Shown here in pieces: positions 33,635 through 43,091 of a stretch of 64,000 nucleotides of DNA. How positions within the stretch are numbered: the first letter of the stretch is position 1; each line of letters starts with the position of its first letter. The position numbers and the translations under genes are program-made. The notes under the pieces were generated by a model. It was not told the origin of the DNA, did no database searches, and worked only from the letters and a program-made list of their open reading frames with translations. The stretch is from contig NZ_CDCA01000019.1 of NCBI RefSeq assembly GCF_000820185.1, forward strand, positions 1 to 64,000, given 5' to 3'. This DNA is from Aeromonas tecta. Lineage in GTDB: Bacteria > Pseudomonadota > Gammaproteobacteria > Enterobacterales > Aeromonadaceae.

Positions 33635-34615
33635 TCAACTCCAGACCAAGTCGTCCGGGTTGGCCAAGGTATCAGCGCGCAGCACTTCCATCAGATCCAG
33701 CATGTCTTGCGGGGTGGAAGAGTGCCACTCCATGACTTCACCGGTGATGGGGTGAGCCAGCTTCAGCATGGTCGCATGCAGCGCCTGGCGGTGGAAGTTG
33801 CGCAGCGCATGAGTCAGCTCAGGGGTGGCGTTGCGCAGCAAGCGCAGACGGCCGCCGTACGCGGGGTCACCCACCAGCGGGTGCTTGATGTGGGACATGT
33901 GCACGCGGATCTGGTGGGTACGACCCGTCTCCAGACGCAGGCGCAGTCGGGTGTGACCACGGAACTTCTCGTGTACCCGGTAGTGGGTCACGGACGGACG
34001 ACCGTTAGGCACTACAGCCATGTGGGTACGCTGGGTCGGGTGACGGCCGATGGGGGCATCGACGGTGCCGCCCGCGGTCATGTGACCAATAGCGATGGCC
34101 TCGTACTCACGGGTAATCTGACGCGCCTGCAGCGCTTCCACCAGGTGGGTCTGGGCCGGTACCGTCTTGGCGACCACCATCAGACCGGTGGTGTCTTTAT
34201 CCAGACGGTGCACTATGCCGGCACGGGGTACCTCGGCAATGCCGGGGTAGCGGTGCAGCAAGGCATTGAGAATGGTGCCATCCGGCGTGCCGGCACCCGG
34301 GTGGACAACCAGACCGGCCGGTTTGTCGATCACCAGAATGTGTTCATCTTCATAGATGATGTTGAGTGCCAGATCTTGAGCATCCCAACGGGTGTCATCT
34401 TCCAGCTCGACATCAATATGTACTTGTTGCCCGGCCAGCACCTTCTCGCGCGGGGTATTGGCAACCTGACCATCCAGGGTCACTCTGTCCTGTAAAATCC
34501 ACTCCTTGATGCGGGTTCTGGAGTAGTCTGGAAACAATTCAGCCAGGGCCTGGTCGAGTCGCTGCCCGAATTGGTGATCCTGAAATTCGCCTGTCAGTTC
34601 AATATGCTGGCTCAT
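33635..34615 (-). CDS. rluD: 23S rRNA pseudouridine(1911/1915/1917) synthase RluD
   Basis: A 326-residue enzyme that isomerises uridines in helix 69 of 23S rRNA. An N-terminal S4 RNA-binding domain (about 18-75, RTRIKEWILQDRVTLDGQV) precedes the RluA-family catalytic domain with HRLDKDTTGLMVV, which holds the catalytic aspartate, and RTHQIRVHM. The ATG at 34615 gives the family start MSQHIELTG; the open frame extends upstream into the bamD promoter region without conserved sequence. It is divergent from bamD, as in E. coli. Its 3' end is duplicated downstream. Confidence 0.97.
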   Translation of the reverse strand: MSQHIELTGEFQDHQFGQRLDQALAELFPDYSRTRIKEWILQDRVTLDGQVANTPREKVLAGQQVHIDVELEDDTRWDAQDLALNIIYEDEHILVIDKPAGLVVHPGAGTPDGTILNALLHRYPGIAEVPRAGIVHRLDKDTTGLMVVAKTVPAQTHLVEALQARQITREYEAIAIGHMTAGGTVDAPIGRHPTQRTHMAVVPNGRPSVTHYRVHEKFRGHTRLRLRLETGRTHQIRVHMSHIKHPLVGDPAYGGRLRLLRNATPELTHALRNFHRQALHATMLKLAHPITGEVMEWHSSTPQDMLDLMEVLRADTLANPDDLVWS

Positions 34616-34713
34616 GTATGGTCTCTTGAGCGGGGGTATCAATTCGAAATAATCCGGGTATTCTAGCTTTTCTTTTAGCCAAGCATAACGGATACTTTGC
34701 CAATTTCGTGGAA

Positions 34714-35487
34714 ATGGACCGGATGTTGTTGATGGGAAAGAAGTCTCACCTGCTGATGTCACTCGCCTTGATCGCTACCCTGATCACTGGTTGTTCCAGC
34801 ACCAAACCCAAGGTTCCCGACGAGCCGCCGGAGGTTCTGTACCAACAGGCCCGTCTCAAACTGGACACAGGTAATTACCTGAATGCTATCGAGTTACTGG
34901 AAGCATTGGACTCCCGCTACCCCTTCGGCGCTTACTCCAATCAAGTTCAACTCGATCTGATCTACGCCTACTACAAGCAAGACGATACCGCCCAGGCCAT
35001 CGCCAATATCGACCGTTTTATTCGCCTCAATCCGGCGCATAAAAATATCGATTATGTCTTCTATATGCGCGGCCTGACCAACATGGCGGCGGATTACAAC
35101 TTCTTCCAGGACTTCCTGGGGATCAATCGAGACGACAAGGACCCCTCCTACGCTCGTCAGGCGTTCCAGGACTTCAAGACTCTGTTGCAAAACTACCCCA
35201 ACAGCGCCTACGCCGCCGATGCCAGAGCCCGTATGGTCGGTCTGAAGACCCGTCTCGCCCGTTACGATCTGGGGGTGGCCGAGTATTACGTCAAGCGTGA
35301 TGCCCTGATCGCCGCCGCCAATCGCGCCAAACTGGTGGTCGAGACTTATCCCGACACCGTCGAGACCGAGAAGGCACTGGAGATCATGGTCAACGCCTAC
35401 GATACCCTGAAGATGCCGACCCTGGCCCGTCACGCCCGCGAAGTGCTGGCCAAAAACTATCCGGACAATCGCCTCGGCCGGGGCTGA
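34714..35487 (+). CDS. bamD: Outer-membrane assembly lipoprotein BamD
   Basis: An essential lipoprotein of the BAM complex that folds beta-barrel proteins into the outer membrane. The product is about 257 residues with a signal ending in the lipobox LITGC. Five TPR-like repeats follow (for example NYLNAIELLEALDSRYPFG and AQAIANIDRFIRLNPAHKNIDY), typical of BamD. Several in-frame ATGs (34714, 34723, 34732) precede the signal and none has an obvious ribosome-binding site. The first is given here; 34732 is also plausible. It is divergent from rluD and ends in a strong terminator. Confidence 0.95.
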   Translation: MDRMLLMGKKSHLLMSLALIATLITGCSSTKPKVPDEPPEVLYQQARLKLDTGNYLNAIELLEALDSRYPFGAYSNQVQLDLIYAYYKQDDTAQAIANIDRFIRLNPAHKNIDYVFYMRGLTNMAADYNFFQDFLGINRDDKDPSYARQAFQDFKTLLQNYPNSAYAADARARMVGLKTRLARYDLGVAEYYVKRDALIAAANRAKLVVETYPDTVETEKALEIMVNAYDTLKMPTLARHAREVLAKNYPDNRLGRG

Positions 35488-35507
35488 GTACGCGTTATCT
35501 CGCAATG

Positions 35508-35536
35508 AAAAACCGGAGCCAATGGCTCCGGTTTTT
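35508..35536 (+). terminator. Rho-independent terminator of bamD
   Basis: A 13-bp perfect stem AAAAACCGGAGCC/GGCTCCGGTTTTT with loop AAT, 20 bp after the stop. Confidence 0.9.
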
Positions 35537-35770
35537 CATTGCTCTGCCCCAATTCGCCCTCCAACATCTGCTGTCACTTTTACCACAACACCACCTCGTG
35601 GTCAGTAAACTCACCACTCCACATACCACTGCCAAGTTAAAGTTTCAGCCAACGGCAAGGAATAAACATCGGGTGGTGTGTAACCGAGCAGAAAAGCGAG
35701 ATTCCATTTACGGATCACTGTGAAATGGACAGATCTGGAGTTCGCTTGATCTGAATGATCTTGGTGCGAC

Positions 35771-36535
35771 TCAGATATCCAGGCCGAAGCTCTGGCGAGG
35801 TGCTGGCCGGCTTGCCTGCTGATAGTGCTGCGCGATGACCTGATTGCGTTTGTCCATATAGAGGCCGAGCGGACTGGTTGGCTGTGCACCGTCTGAACCT
35901 GCCGCCATCAGCTCCTTGCGCGCCTGCGCCTCCTTGACCGTGGCGCTGCGGGCCACACTCAAGTCTTGGGAAGAAGGTTCGGCCGGCGCCAAGGCGGCGC
36001 CGCGCACCTGCTGCATCTTGGCAAGGGTCGCGGCCGGATCGCCATGGACAACGCCGATATCGATGGCCACCTCGCCTCCGCTGGCGTAGCTCTTGCCATC
36101 GGGCCCATAGGCATACTCATAGGTTGGGCTGCCCGCATGTTCCCCACCCACCGTCTGATGGGCCTGCTCGTGCTTGCGCACCTCCAGATCCCGCTCGACC
36201 AGTACCTCCACTTGGCGCTGCTGCTTCTGTTGCTCCTGCTGACCGGACTCCTGCTGCTGCCTACGCTTGCCCTCTTCACCTGTGGCCTCGACGAAACGGT
36301 GGGGCAACGCCGTCAGGCTGATGGATGTGCCCTCCCGGGTCAGCTGAGCATTCTGGTTGGTCTGGGCCGCTTTGGATTTGTCTTTCTGGGAGGCGACGCC
36401 GGTCTCGGCACCAAAGGTCTCGCTCTGGCGAGTCTGGGGAATCAGTGCGGCACGGCGATTGTCCGTCTGCGCCGCTTCCGTTTGCGGTTGCAGCTGGTTG
36501 GGAATAAGGGGCGGCAGACTGACGTTGATGTTCAT
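35771..36535 (-). CDS. SprA-related putative metalloprotease-fold protein
   Basis: A 254-residue protein whose N-terminal half is low in complexity and Gln-rich (EGKRRQQQESGQQEQQKQQR). A conserved block follows, EVRKHEQAHQTVGGEHAGS, then YEYAYGPDGKSYASGGEVAID and a histidine/Asp-rich tail. This block is characteristic of the SprA-related (PF12118) family; HEQAH resembles a zinc-binding HExxH variant. No signal peptide. It lies 1 bp after the small flagellar-rod-like gene, so the two are cotranscribed. Function unknown. Confidence 0.75.
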   Translation of the reverse strand: MNINVSLPPLIPNQLQPQTEAAQTDNRRAALIPQTRQSETFGAETGVASQKDKSKAAQTNQNAQLTREGTSISLTALPHRFVEATGEEGKRRQQQESGQQEQQKQQRQVEVLVERDLEVRKHEQAHQTVGGEHAGSPTYEYAYGPDGKSYASGGEVAIDIGVVHGDPAATLAKMQQVRGAALAPAEPSSQDLSVARSATVKEAQARKELMAAGSDGAQPTSPLGLYMDKRNQVIAQHYQQASRPAPRQSFGLDI

Positions 36536-36536
36536 C

Positions 36537-36773
36537 TCACACCCGGACGTCGATCAGTGTGCCCATCATGTCGCTGGCGGTCTGGATCACCTTGCTGGAC
36601 GCATCAGCCTGCTGCTCGGCGACCTTGAGCCTGATCAGCTCATCGGGCAGTTGTACCTGATCGCCAGCCGGCGTATTGAGGCGGGCGATCTGGCCGGAGG
36701 CCTGGTCAGCGAGCTGTTCCGCCCGCTGGAATCCCTGCACACCCGTGGTCATGGCGGAATCGATACGCATCAT
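36537..36773 (-). CDS. Minimal flagellar rod/hook-like protein (78 residues)
   Basis: The N-terminal helix (SAMTTGVQGFQRAEQLADQA, then IARLNT) resembles the N-terminal segment of flagellar rod and hook proteins. The C-terminus (ELIRLKVAEQQADASSKVIQ, then TASDMMGTLIDVRV) resembles their terminal helix. The bulky middle domain is absent, so this is essentially the two packing helices. GGAG lies before the ATG at 36773 (ATG ATG). It is coupled to the SprA-like gene. Flagellar assembly or a secreted helper role is inference. Confidence 0.65.
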   Translation of the reverse strand: MMRIDSAMTTGVQGFQRAEQLADQASGQIARLNTPAGDQVQLPDELIRLKVAEQQADASSKVIQTASDMMGTLIDVRV

Positions 36774-36855
36774 CTTGCTCCTCTGACTGTTGACTGATTA
36801 TTCACCACCCGGAGGGATTATTGAAGCCTGCCGCTCACTATTTAGTCATCAAGGC

Positions 36856-37620
36856 TCAGCCGATGAACTGCCGTACCATCTCGATGAACTCGGCCGGATG
36901 GGAGATGAAGGGAGCGTGGGAGGCCTTGTCCAGCACCCGACTCTGGCTATGAGGGTAGCGCTCATCCAGCAGCGGGATGGCTGCCTTGGGCACCAGCGAG
37001 TCCAGCCTGCCATAGATGCGCAGCCAGGGCAGACTGAGCGCCACCAGATCATCACGCAGATCGATGTCGGCCAGCAGGCCGAGACCAGCCTCCAGGGCGG
37101 CCAACTGGGGCGCCGGGCGCTCTGCCAGCCAGTGACGCAGTTGGCGGATGTCATCCCGGGCATGTTCGCTGCCCATGGCCTGGATCGCGAGGAAGCGCTC
37201 TATGGTCTGCTTGAAGTCCCCCGCCAGCATCTGGTTGAAGCCAGCAAGTACCTTGGGGGCGATACCTGGCCACTCTTCTCGCGCCATAAAGCAGGGCGAG
37301 CTGGAAACCGTGAGCAGGGATTGCACCCGCTCGGGCTGAGTCAGCGCCAGCTGGCTCGCCACTAGACCACCGAGGGACCAGCCGAGCAGATGACAACGCG
37401 CTGGCAAGACGGCGGCAACCTGCTCTGCCAGCCAGGGCAAGGTGTAATCACTGCCTGTGGGCAGGGGACTGTTGCCAAACCCCGGTAAATCCACCAGATG
37501 CAGTCGATAATGCTTCGCCAGTTCAGGGACGATACCGTGCCAGACGGCCCCATTCATTCCCCAGCCGTGCAACAACACCAGATCCGGCCCCTGGCCAAAC
37601 TGCTCAACCGATACGCTCAT
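36856..37620 (-). CDS. bioH: Pimeloyl-[ACP] methyl ester esterase BioH
   Basis: BioH removes the methyl group from pimeloyl-ACP methyl ester, ending the pimelate stage of biotin synthesis. The 254-residue alpha/beta hydrolase has the nucleophile elbow GWSLGG (Ser82), the acid in YGRLDSLVP and the histidine in ASHAPFISHP, with the oxyanion motif HGWGMNG. It is divergent from gntX and nfuA, the same neighbourhood as in E. coli. Confidence 0.95.
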   Translation of the reverse strand: MSVSVEQFGQGPDLVLLHGWGMNGAVWHGIVPELAKHYRLHLVDLPGFGNSPLPTGSDYTLPWLAEQVAAVLPARCHLLGWSLGGLVASQLALTQPERVQSLLTVSSSPCFMAREEWPGIAPKVLAGFNQMLAGDFKQTIERFLAIQAMGSEHARDDIRQLRHWLAERPAPQLAALEAGLGLLADIDLRDDLVALSLPWLRIYGRLDSLVPKAAIPLLDERYPHSQSRVLDKASHAPFISHPAEFIEMVRQFIG

Positions 37621-37657
37621 CTAGACTCAAGATCCTGTTTATCTGCTTGGAGCCTGC

Positions 37658-38374
37658 ATGTTAAAGCGGCTGCTCGGCAAAGCAAGTCCGATCCTCGGCA
37701 GCCGGGCCGACTGGCTGGGCCTCTGCCTGCTCTGCCGCCAGCCTTGTGACGGGCAGCCGCTGCTGTGTGACTGGTGCCAGCACGCCTTGCAGCAACGGGC
37801 GCTGCGCTGTCGGCTCTGTGCCGTCCCGCTACCGACCGAGGGCATTGTCTGCGGCCGCTGCCAGCGCAGGCCGCCACCCTGGCAACGGCTGCAGGTGATT
37901 GGTGACTACCTGTCCCCCTACCCCATGTTGATCCCGCAGCTGAAATATTCGGGTCAGATCTTGCTGGCGCCATTGCTCGCCCGTTTGTTGGCGGATCATC
38001 TGGATGTGGCGCAGCCGCCCGAGGCGATCATTCCGGTACCGCTGCACTGGTGGTGCCAATGGTGGCGCGGCTTCAATCAGGCACAGGAGATAGGCCAGGC
38101 CCTCAGCCAGCTGACCCGGATCCCGCTCGACAGCCAGTTGCTGCGCCGCACCAAGGCAACCCCCCAGCAGACCAGCCTGAGTGCGGGCCAGCGCCGCCGC
38201 AACCTGCGGGGCGCCTTTCACATCAATCCTCATCACTATCGACATGTGGCTCTGCTCGACGACGTGGTCACCACCGGGGCCACCGCGGGTCAGCTCACTG
38301 GCATGCTCCATGAGAGCGGCGTTCAGCAGGTCGAAGTCTGGGCCATCTGCCGGACGCTGAAGCACCTGAAGTGA
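37658..38374 (+). CDS. gntX: ComF-family phosphoribosyltransferase-like protein (GntX)
   Basis: A 238-residue cytoplasmic protein with four CxxC zinc-finger pairs in the N-terminal part (CLLCRQ, CDWC, CRLCAV, CGRC) and a phosphoribosyltransferase-type domain ending in VALLDDVVTTGAT. ComF proteins act in DNA uptake for natural transformation in competent bacteria. In E. coli the homolog is gntX. Its position between bioH and nfuA is conserved. A competence role here is inference from the family. Confidence 0.85.
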   Translation: MLKRLLGKASPILGSRADWLGLCLLCRQPCDGQPLLCDWCQHALQQRALRCRLCAVPLPTEGIVCGRCQRRPPPWQRLQVIGDYLSPYPMLIPQLKYSGQILLAPLLARLLADHLDVAQPPEAIIPVPLHWWCQWWRGFNQAQEIGQALSQLTRIPLDSQLLRRTKATPQQTSLSAGQRRRNLRGAFHINPHHYRHVALLDDVVTTGATAGQLTGMLHESGVQQVEVWAICRTLKHLK

Positions 38375-38555
38375 CGCTCACACGGAGTGGCGTCAAGGAT
38401 GAGGCTCATTTGATAAGTGCAACATTGCTGGCTCAGCGAGTGGACACATCAGCGCGCGCTATCAGGCGATGAAGCTGACCGCCATGCTACCCAAGCTCTG
38501 CCAAGAGGGTTATCATGAATACCCTAGTCGTACACTCAGGTTTATGAGGATAGTG

Positions 38556-39134
38556 ATGATCAGCATTTCCGACACCGCCCAGGCGCATTTCCGCAAGCTG
38601 CTGGAAAATCAGCCTGATGGTACCAATATCCGGGTGTTTGTAGTCAATCCGGGAACCCAGAACGCCGAGTGCGGCGTCTCTTATTGCCCACCGGATGCGG
38701 TGGACCCGGAAGATCAACACCTGCCCTTCAGCGGCTTCGACTGCCTGGTCGATCCCCTGAGCGCCCCTTACCTGATCGATGCCACCATCGATTTCGTCAC
38801 CGACCAGATGGGCTCCCAGCTCACCCTCAAGGCGCCGAATGCCAAGATGCGCAAGGTCGCCGACGATGCCCCCCTGGCCGATCGCATCGAATATGTGCTG
38901 ATGTCAGAGGTGAACCCCATGCTGGCCGGTCATGGTGGCAAGGTGACCTTGATTGACATCACCGACGACAAGCTGGCGATTCTGCAGTTTGGCGGTGGTT
39001 GCAACGGCTGTTCGCAGGTGGATTACACCCTGAAAGAGGGGATCGAGAAGCAGCTGCTGGAGAAATTCCCGGGCGAGCTCAACGGCGTGAAAGATGCCAC
39101 CGAGCACCAGCGTGGCGATCACTCCTACTATTGA
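38556..39134 (+). CDS. nfuA: Fe-S biogenesis protein NfuA
   Basis: NfuA carries and transfers [4Fe-4S] clusters to apo-enzymes such as aconitase. The 192-residue protein has an N-terminal degenerate A-type domain and a C-terminal Nfu domain with the cluster ligands in [11 protein letters not shown]. The ATG at 38556 gives the family start [12 protein letters not shown], preceded by GAGG; upstream ATGs extend a frame without conservation. It ends at a strong terminator. Confidence 0.96.
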   Translation: MISISDTAQAHFRKLLENQPDGTNIRVFVVNPGTQNAECGVSYCPPDAVDPEDQHLPFSGFDCLVDPLSAPYLIDATIDFVTDQMGSQLTLKAPNAKMRKVADDAPLADRIEYVLMSEVNPMLAGHGGKVTLIDITDDKLAILQFGGGCNGCSQVDYTLKEGIEKQLLEKFPGELNGVKDATEHQRGDHSYY

Positions 39135-39191
39135 TCCCGGCCGTGACGTCCGCCCCGAGGCAAGGCTGTCACTGACGTGAGACGCACATGA

Positions 39192-39223
39192 AAAAGGCCC
39201 CGCCAGAACTGGTGGGGCCTTTT
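39192..39223. terminator. Terminator between nfuA and gpsA
   Basis: AAAAGGCCCCGCCAG pairs with CTGGTGGGGCCTTTT (one G-U), usable on both strands between convergent genes. Confidence 0.85.
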
Positions 39224-39247
39224 GCTATCCGGCGTACCGAATGGCGA

Positions 39248-40252
39248 CTATTCGTCGCGCTTGTCCCGGCTGAGCAGGGCGATGGCGGCCTCTTTCGGGT
39301 TCTTGCCCTGATAGAGGACTTCGAAGATCTGCTCGCAGATGGGCATCTCGACGCCGAAACGGGCCGCCAGCAGATGCACTTCCTTGGTGTTGCGATAGCC
39401 TTCCACCACCTGACCAATCTCGGCCATGGCGGTGTCCACCGCCTTGCCAGCACCCAGTGCCAGACCGAAACGACGGTTGCGAGACTGGTTGTCGGTACAG
39501 GTCAGCACCAGATCCCCGAGCCCCGCCATCCCCATAAAGGTCTTGGCATCGGCGCCAAGGGCTGCGCCCAGACGCTGCATCTCCACCAGACCCCGGGTGA
39601 TGAGCGCGGTTCTGGCGTTGGCGCCAAACCCCAGCCCGTCGGAGAGACCGGCGCCGATGGCAATGACGTTCTTGACCGCGCCACCGAGTTGCAGGCCGAT
39701 GAAGTCCGGGTTGGTATAGACCCGGAACGAGCGGCCACAATGGAGCAGCAGGGAGAGATCGTCGGCGAAGTCATCGTGAGTCGACGCCACCGAGATGGCG
39801 GTCGGCATGCCGGCGGCCAGCTCCTTGGCGAAGGTGGGGCCGGAGATCACCGCCAGCGGCATCTCGTCACCCAGCACCTCACGAGCCACGTCTTGCAGCA
39901 GGCGACCACTGTCCGGTTCCAGCCCCTTGGTGGCCCAGGCGATACGGGTATCGGGGCGCAGGAAGGGTTTGATCCGGGTCAGCACCTGACCGAACACATG
40001 GCTCGGTACCACCAGCAGCAACACAGGCGCGGCTTGCACCGCGGCTTGCAGATCGGCAGTCAGTTGCAGGTCGGCGGGGAAAGGCACATCCGGCAGGAAG
40101 GCCTTGTTGCAGCGATCTTGTTCCAGCACGGCGACATGAGCGGGGTCATGACCCCACAGCAGGGTCGGATGACCGTTGCGCGCCAGAGAAATGGCAAGGG
40201 CGGAGCCGTAAGACCCCGCCCCCAAGACCGATATAGCGATCTGGTCAGCCAT
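39248..40252 (-). CDS. gpsA: Glycerol-3-phosphate dehydrogenase [NAD(P)+]
   Basis: GpsA reduces dihydroxyacetone phosphate to sn-glycerol-3-phosphate for phospholipid synthesis. The 334-residue product has the N-terminal Rossmann motif [10 protein letters not shown], the catalytic lysine in [12 protein letters not shown] and a C-terminal GLGDLVLTC segment. It is the last gene of yibN-secB-gpsA, with its ATG two bases after the secB stop. Confidence 0.97.
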   Translation of the reverse strand: MADQIAISVLGAGSYGSALAISLARNGHPTLLWGHDPAHVAVLEQDRCNKAFLPDVPFPADLQLTADLQAAVQAAPVLLLVVPSHVFGQVLTRIKPFLRPDTRIAWATKGLEPDSGRLLQDVAREVLGDEMPLAVISGPTFAKELAAGMPTAISVASTHDDFADDLSLLLHCGRSFRVYTNPDFIGLQLGGAVKNVIAIGAGLSDGLGFGANARTALITRGLVEMQRLGAALGADAKTFMGMAGLGDLVLTCTDNQSRNRRFGLALGAGKAVDTAMAEIGQVVEGYRNTKEVHLLAARFGVEMPICEQIFEVLYQGKNPKEAAIALLSRDKRDE

Positions 40253-40254
40253 TA

Positions 40255-40725
40255 TCAGGCTTCCGCAGTCGCCTGCTGGGCCTGTGCTTGCGCCATGTGC
40301 TGGGCAAACAGGGCATCGAAGTTGACCGGTGCCAGGTTCAGCTGCGGGAAGGAACCCTTGCTCACCAGATTAGCAACTGCTTCACGGGCGTACGGGAACA
40401 GAATATTCGGGCAGAAGGCAGCCAGGCAGTGAGCCAGCTGGGGTTCCGGCAGGTTGCCGATGGAGAAGATACCGGCCTGCTGCACTTCACACAGGAAGGC
40501 GGTCTCGGTTTCCAGCTTGCAGGTCACGGTCAGGGTCAGCACAACCTCATACACGCCGTCAGCCAGCACGTTGGTCTTGGTGTCCATGTCCAGCTTGACG
40601 TCCGGCTGCCACTCTTTCTGGAAGATGTGCGGGGTGTTCGGCGCTTCGAAGGAGACATCCTTGGTGTAGACACGCTGGATGTGGAATTCCGGTTGCACTT
40701 CCTGGTTGTTGATTTCGTCAGCCAT
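40255..40725 (-). CDS. secB: Protein-export chaperone SecB
   Basis: A tetrameric cytoplasmic chaperone that keeps secretory proteins unfolded and delivers them to SecA. The 156-residue product has the family length and features ([49 protein letters not shown]). AAGGAAT precedes the ATG at 40725. In E. coli grxC lies between yibN and secB; it is missing here. Confidence 0.98.
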   Translation of the reverse strand: MADEINNQEVQPEFHIQRVYTKDVSFEAPNTPHIFQKEWQPDVKLDMDTKTNVLADGVYEVVLTLTVTCKLETETAFLCEVQQAGIFSIGNLPEPQLAHCLAAFCPNILFPYAREAVANLVSKGSFPQLNLAPVNFDALFAQHMAQAQAQQATAEA

Positions 40726-40772
40726 TTCGTTTGATTCCTTTTTAAGAAAATGAGTGGGCGCAGGCCCTTAAA

Positions 40773-41204
40773 TCAGCGTTTTTTGGTTACCGGCAGATTA
40801 TCTGCACGCCATTGGGCCATGCCACCGCTGAGCGTATATACCTGCTTGAAACCAGCCTTGCTCAGTTGGCGACCCGCGCCACCAGCGGTCATCCCCGACT
40901 CGCACACCACTATGATGGGGGCGTCTTTGTGCTTTTCAACCGGGCCCAGGTTATTGGCCTGGATCTGGGTAAGGGGCAGGTGATGAGCGCCGGCCAGGTG
41001 ACCCTTGGCAAACTCTTCCTGACTGCGAATGTCCACGACGGTGGCATTCTCACGGTTGATCAACAGGGTGGCGGTGTGGTTGTTCACCGCTTTGATCGGA
41101 GACAAACGAGCACGCACAGTGGTGTACACCAGAGTGCCTGCCAGGCCGAACCAGGCTGCAGCCAGCAGCGGGTTGCGGGCCGCAAAATCCAAATACTCTT
41201 GCAT
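40773..41204 (-). CDS. yibN: Membrane-anchored rhodanese-like protein YibN
   Basis: A 143-residue protein with one N-terminal membrane helix (about 12-30), then a rhodanese domain with the catalytic cysteine in VVCESGMTAGGA (Cys101); the Cys-loop differs from the CRxGxRS form of classical sulfurtransferases. First gene of an operon with secB and gpsA. The role in the cell is not known. Confidence 0.9.
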   Translation of the reverse strand: MQEYLDFAARNPLLAAAWFGLAGTLVYTTVRARLSPIKAVNNHTATLLINRENATVVDIRSQEEFAKGHLAGAHHLPLTQIQANNLGPVEKHKDAPIIVVCESGMTAGGAGRQLSKAGFKQVYTLSGGMAQWRADNLPVTKKR

Positions 41205-41552
41205 CTTCTACTATCCAGGGACCAAGACAAGGGCCCGAGTATACATGGGGCCCTCGATAAGATCAGCCATCTTGGCGGCAAAGCGAGAGCAAGCTCCCAT
41301 CAGCGGCGGCGCCCCGATCGCCATGGCGAAACCGTGGCCCCCGACAGGACGTTCGCGAGAGTGACGAGGGGGTTGTGAAGCGGAAACAGCGGGCGACAGA
41401 CAAGCCGGCAACATGCCGAAAACGGGCCGATAACAGCAGAAAAACCAAGCCGCAGAGGGGCTTGGCTATCAGGTGACTATTTCGGCAGATGTAGTAATAT
41501 TACGCTAGTTTCACTTCCCGCAATTCATTCCTATCCGAGAGGACATAGCCTT
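41205..41552. other. Intergenic region between yibN and gpmM
   Basis: A divergent control region with no gene. There is a hairpin-forming AAGCCGCAGAGGGGCTT near 41450. A TAATAT element at about 41496 could be the gpmM -10 box, and GAGAGGACA at 41538 is the likely gpmM ribosome-binding site. No operator was recognised. Confidence 0.5.
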
Positions 41553-43082
41553 ATGTCAACAGCTAAGAAACCTTTGGTTCTGGTCATCATGGACGGTTGG
41601 GGCTACAGCACCAAGCAAGAGCACAACGCCGTCGCTGCCGCCAAGACCCCCAACCTCGACCGCCTCGCCCGTGACTACACCAGCACCCTGATCTCCGGCT
41701 CCGGCCTGGACGTCGGTCTGCCCGATGGCCAGATGGGCAACTCCGAAGTGGGTCACGTCAACATCGGTGCCGGTCGCATCGTGTATCAGGAACTGACCCG
41801 CATCTCCAAAGAGATCAAGGACGGCGACTTCTTCCAGAACGTCGAGCTGGCCAAGGCTGTTGACGGCGCCGTGACCAACGGCAAGGCCGTGCACATCATG
41901 GGTCTGATGTCCCCGGGTGGCGTACACAGCCACGAAGAGCACATCATGGGCATGATCGAGATGGCCGCCAAACGTGGCGCCGAGCAGATCTACTTCCACG
42001 CCTTCCTGGATGGCCGTGACGTGCCGCCGCGCTCCGCCCAGTCCTCCATCGAGCAGTTCGATGCGCTGTTTGCCCGTCTGGGCAAGGGTCGTTTCGCCTC
42101 CATGATCGGCCGTTACTACTCCATGGACCGTGACAACCGCTGGGATCGCGTGCAGCAAGCCTATGACCTGATGACTCAGGGCAAGGGCGAGTTCACCGCC
42201 GACAGCGCCAGCGAAGCCCTGGCCAATGCCTATGCTCGCGACGAGAACGACGAATTCGTCAAGGCCACCCGCATCGGTGCCGCCGCCCCCATGCAAGATG
42301 GCGATGCGCTGATCTTCATGAACTTCCGTGCCGACCGTGCCCGAGAGATCACCCGCGCCTTCGTCGACAGCGACTTCACCGGCTTCGCCCGTGCCGTCAC
42401 CCCCAAGCTGAACTTCGTGATGCTGACCGAGTACGCGGCCGACATCAAAACCCCGTGCGCCTACCCGCCCACTGCCCTGGTCAACACCCTGGGTGAGTGG
42501 CTGGCCAAGCAGGGTAAGACTCAGCTGCGTATCTCCGAGACCGAGAAGTACGCTCACGTCACCTTCTTCTTCAACGGTGGCGAGGAAGATTGCTTCACCG
42601 GCGAAGATCGCGAGATCGTCGCCAGCCCGAAAGTGGCGACCTATGACCTGCAGCCGGAGATGAGCTCGGAAGAGCTGACCGACAAGCTGGTCGCTGCCAT
42701 CAAGAGCGGCAAGTACGACGTCATCATCTGCAACTACCCGAACGGCGACATGGTCGGCCACACCGGCGTGTTCGATGCCGCGGTCAAAGCCTGTGAAGCG
42801 GTCGATCATTGCATCGGTCGCGTCACCGAAGCCCTGGCCGAAGTGGGTGGCGAATGCCTCATCACCGCCGACCACGGCAACGCCGAGAAGATGCTGGACG
42901 AAGAGACCGGTCAGGCCCATACCGCCCACACCAATCTGCCGGTTCCCCTCATCTATTTCGGTCGCAAGGCCGAGGTACTGGAAGGCGGCAAACTGTCCGA
43001 TCTGGCCCCCACCATGCTGACCCTGATGGGTGTGCCGGTGCCGCCGGAAATGACTGGCAAGCCCCTGATGATTCTGAAATAA
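41553..43082 (+). CDS. gpmM: 2,3-bisphosphoglycerate-independent phosphoglycerate mutase
   Basis: Manganese-dependent glycolytic enzyme of the alkaline-phosphatase superfamily, 509 residues. It has the N-terminal metal motif VIMDGWGYS, the phosphoserine motif [14 protein letters not shown] (Ser64) and the C-terminal metal ligands in [13 protein letters not shown] and [11 protein letters not shown]. It is upstream of envC, as in E. coli. Confidence 0.97.
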   Translation: MSTAKKPLVLVIMDGWGYSTKQEHNAVAAAKTPNLDRLARDYTSTLISGSGLDVGLPDGQMGNSEVGHVNIGAGRIVYQELTRISKEIKDGDFFQNVELAKAVDGAVTNGKAVHIMGLMSPGGVHSHEEHIMGMIEMAAKRGAEQIYFHAFLDGRDVPPRSAQSSIEQFDALFARLGKGRFASMIGRYYSMDRDNRWDRVQQAYDLMTQGKGEFTADSASEALANAYARDENDEFVKATRIGAAAPMQDGDALIFMNFRADRAREITRAFVDSDFTGFARAVTPKLNFVMLTEYAADIKTPCAYPPTALVNTLGEWLAKQGKTQLRISETEKYAHVTFFFNGGEEDCFTGEDREIVASPKVATYDLQPEMSSEELTDKLVAAIKSGKYDVIICNYPNGDMVGHTGVFDAAVKACEAVDHCIGRVTEALAEVGGECLITADHGNAEKMLDEETGQAHTAHTNLPVPLIYFGRKAEVLEGGKLSDLAPTMLTLMGVPVPPEMTGKPLMILK

Positions 43083-43091
43083 TCCTTCCCC

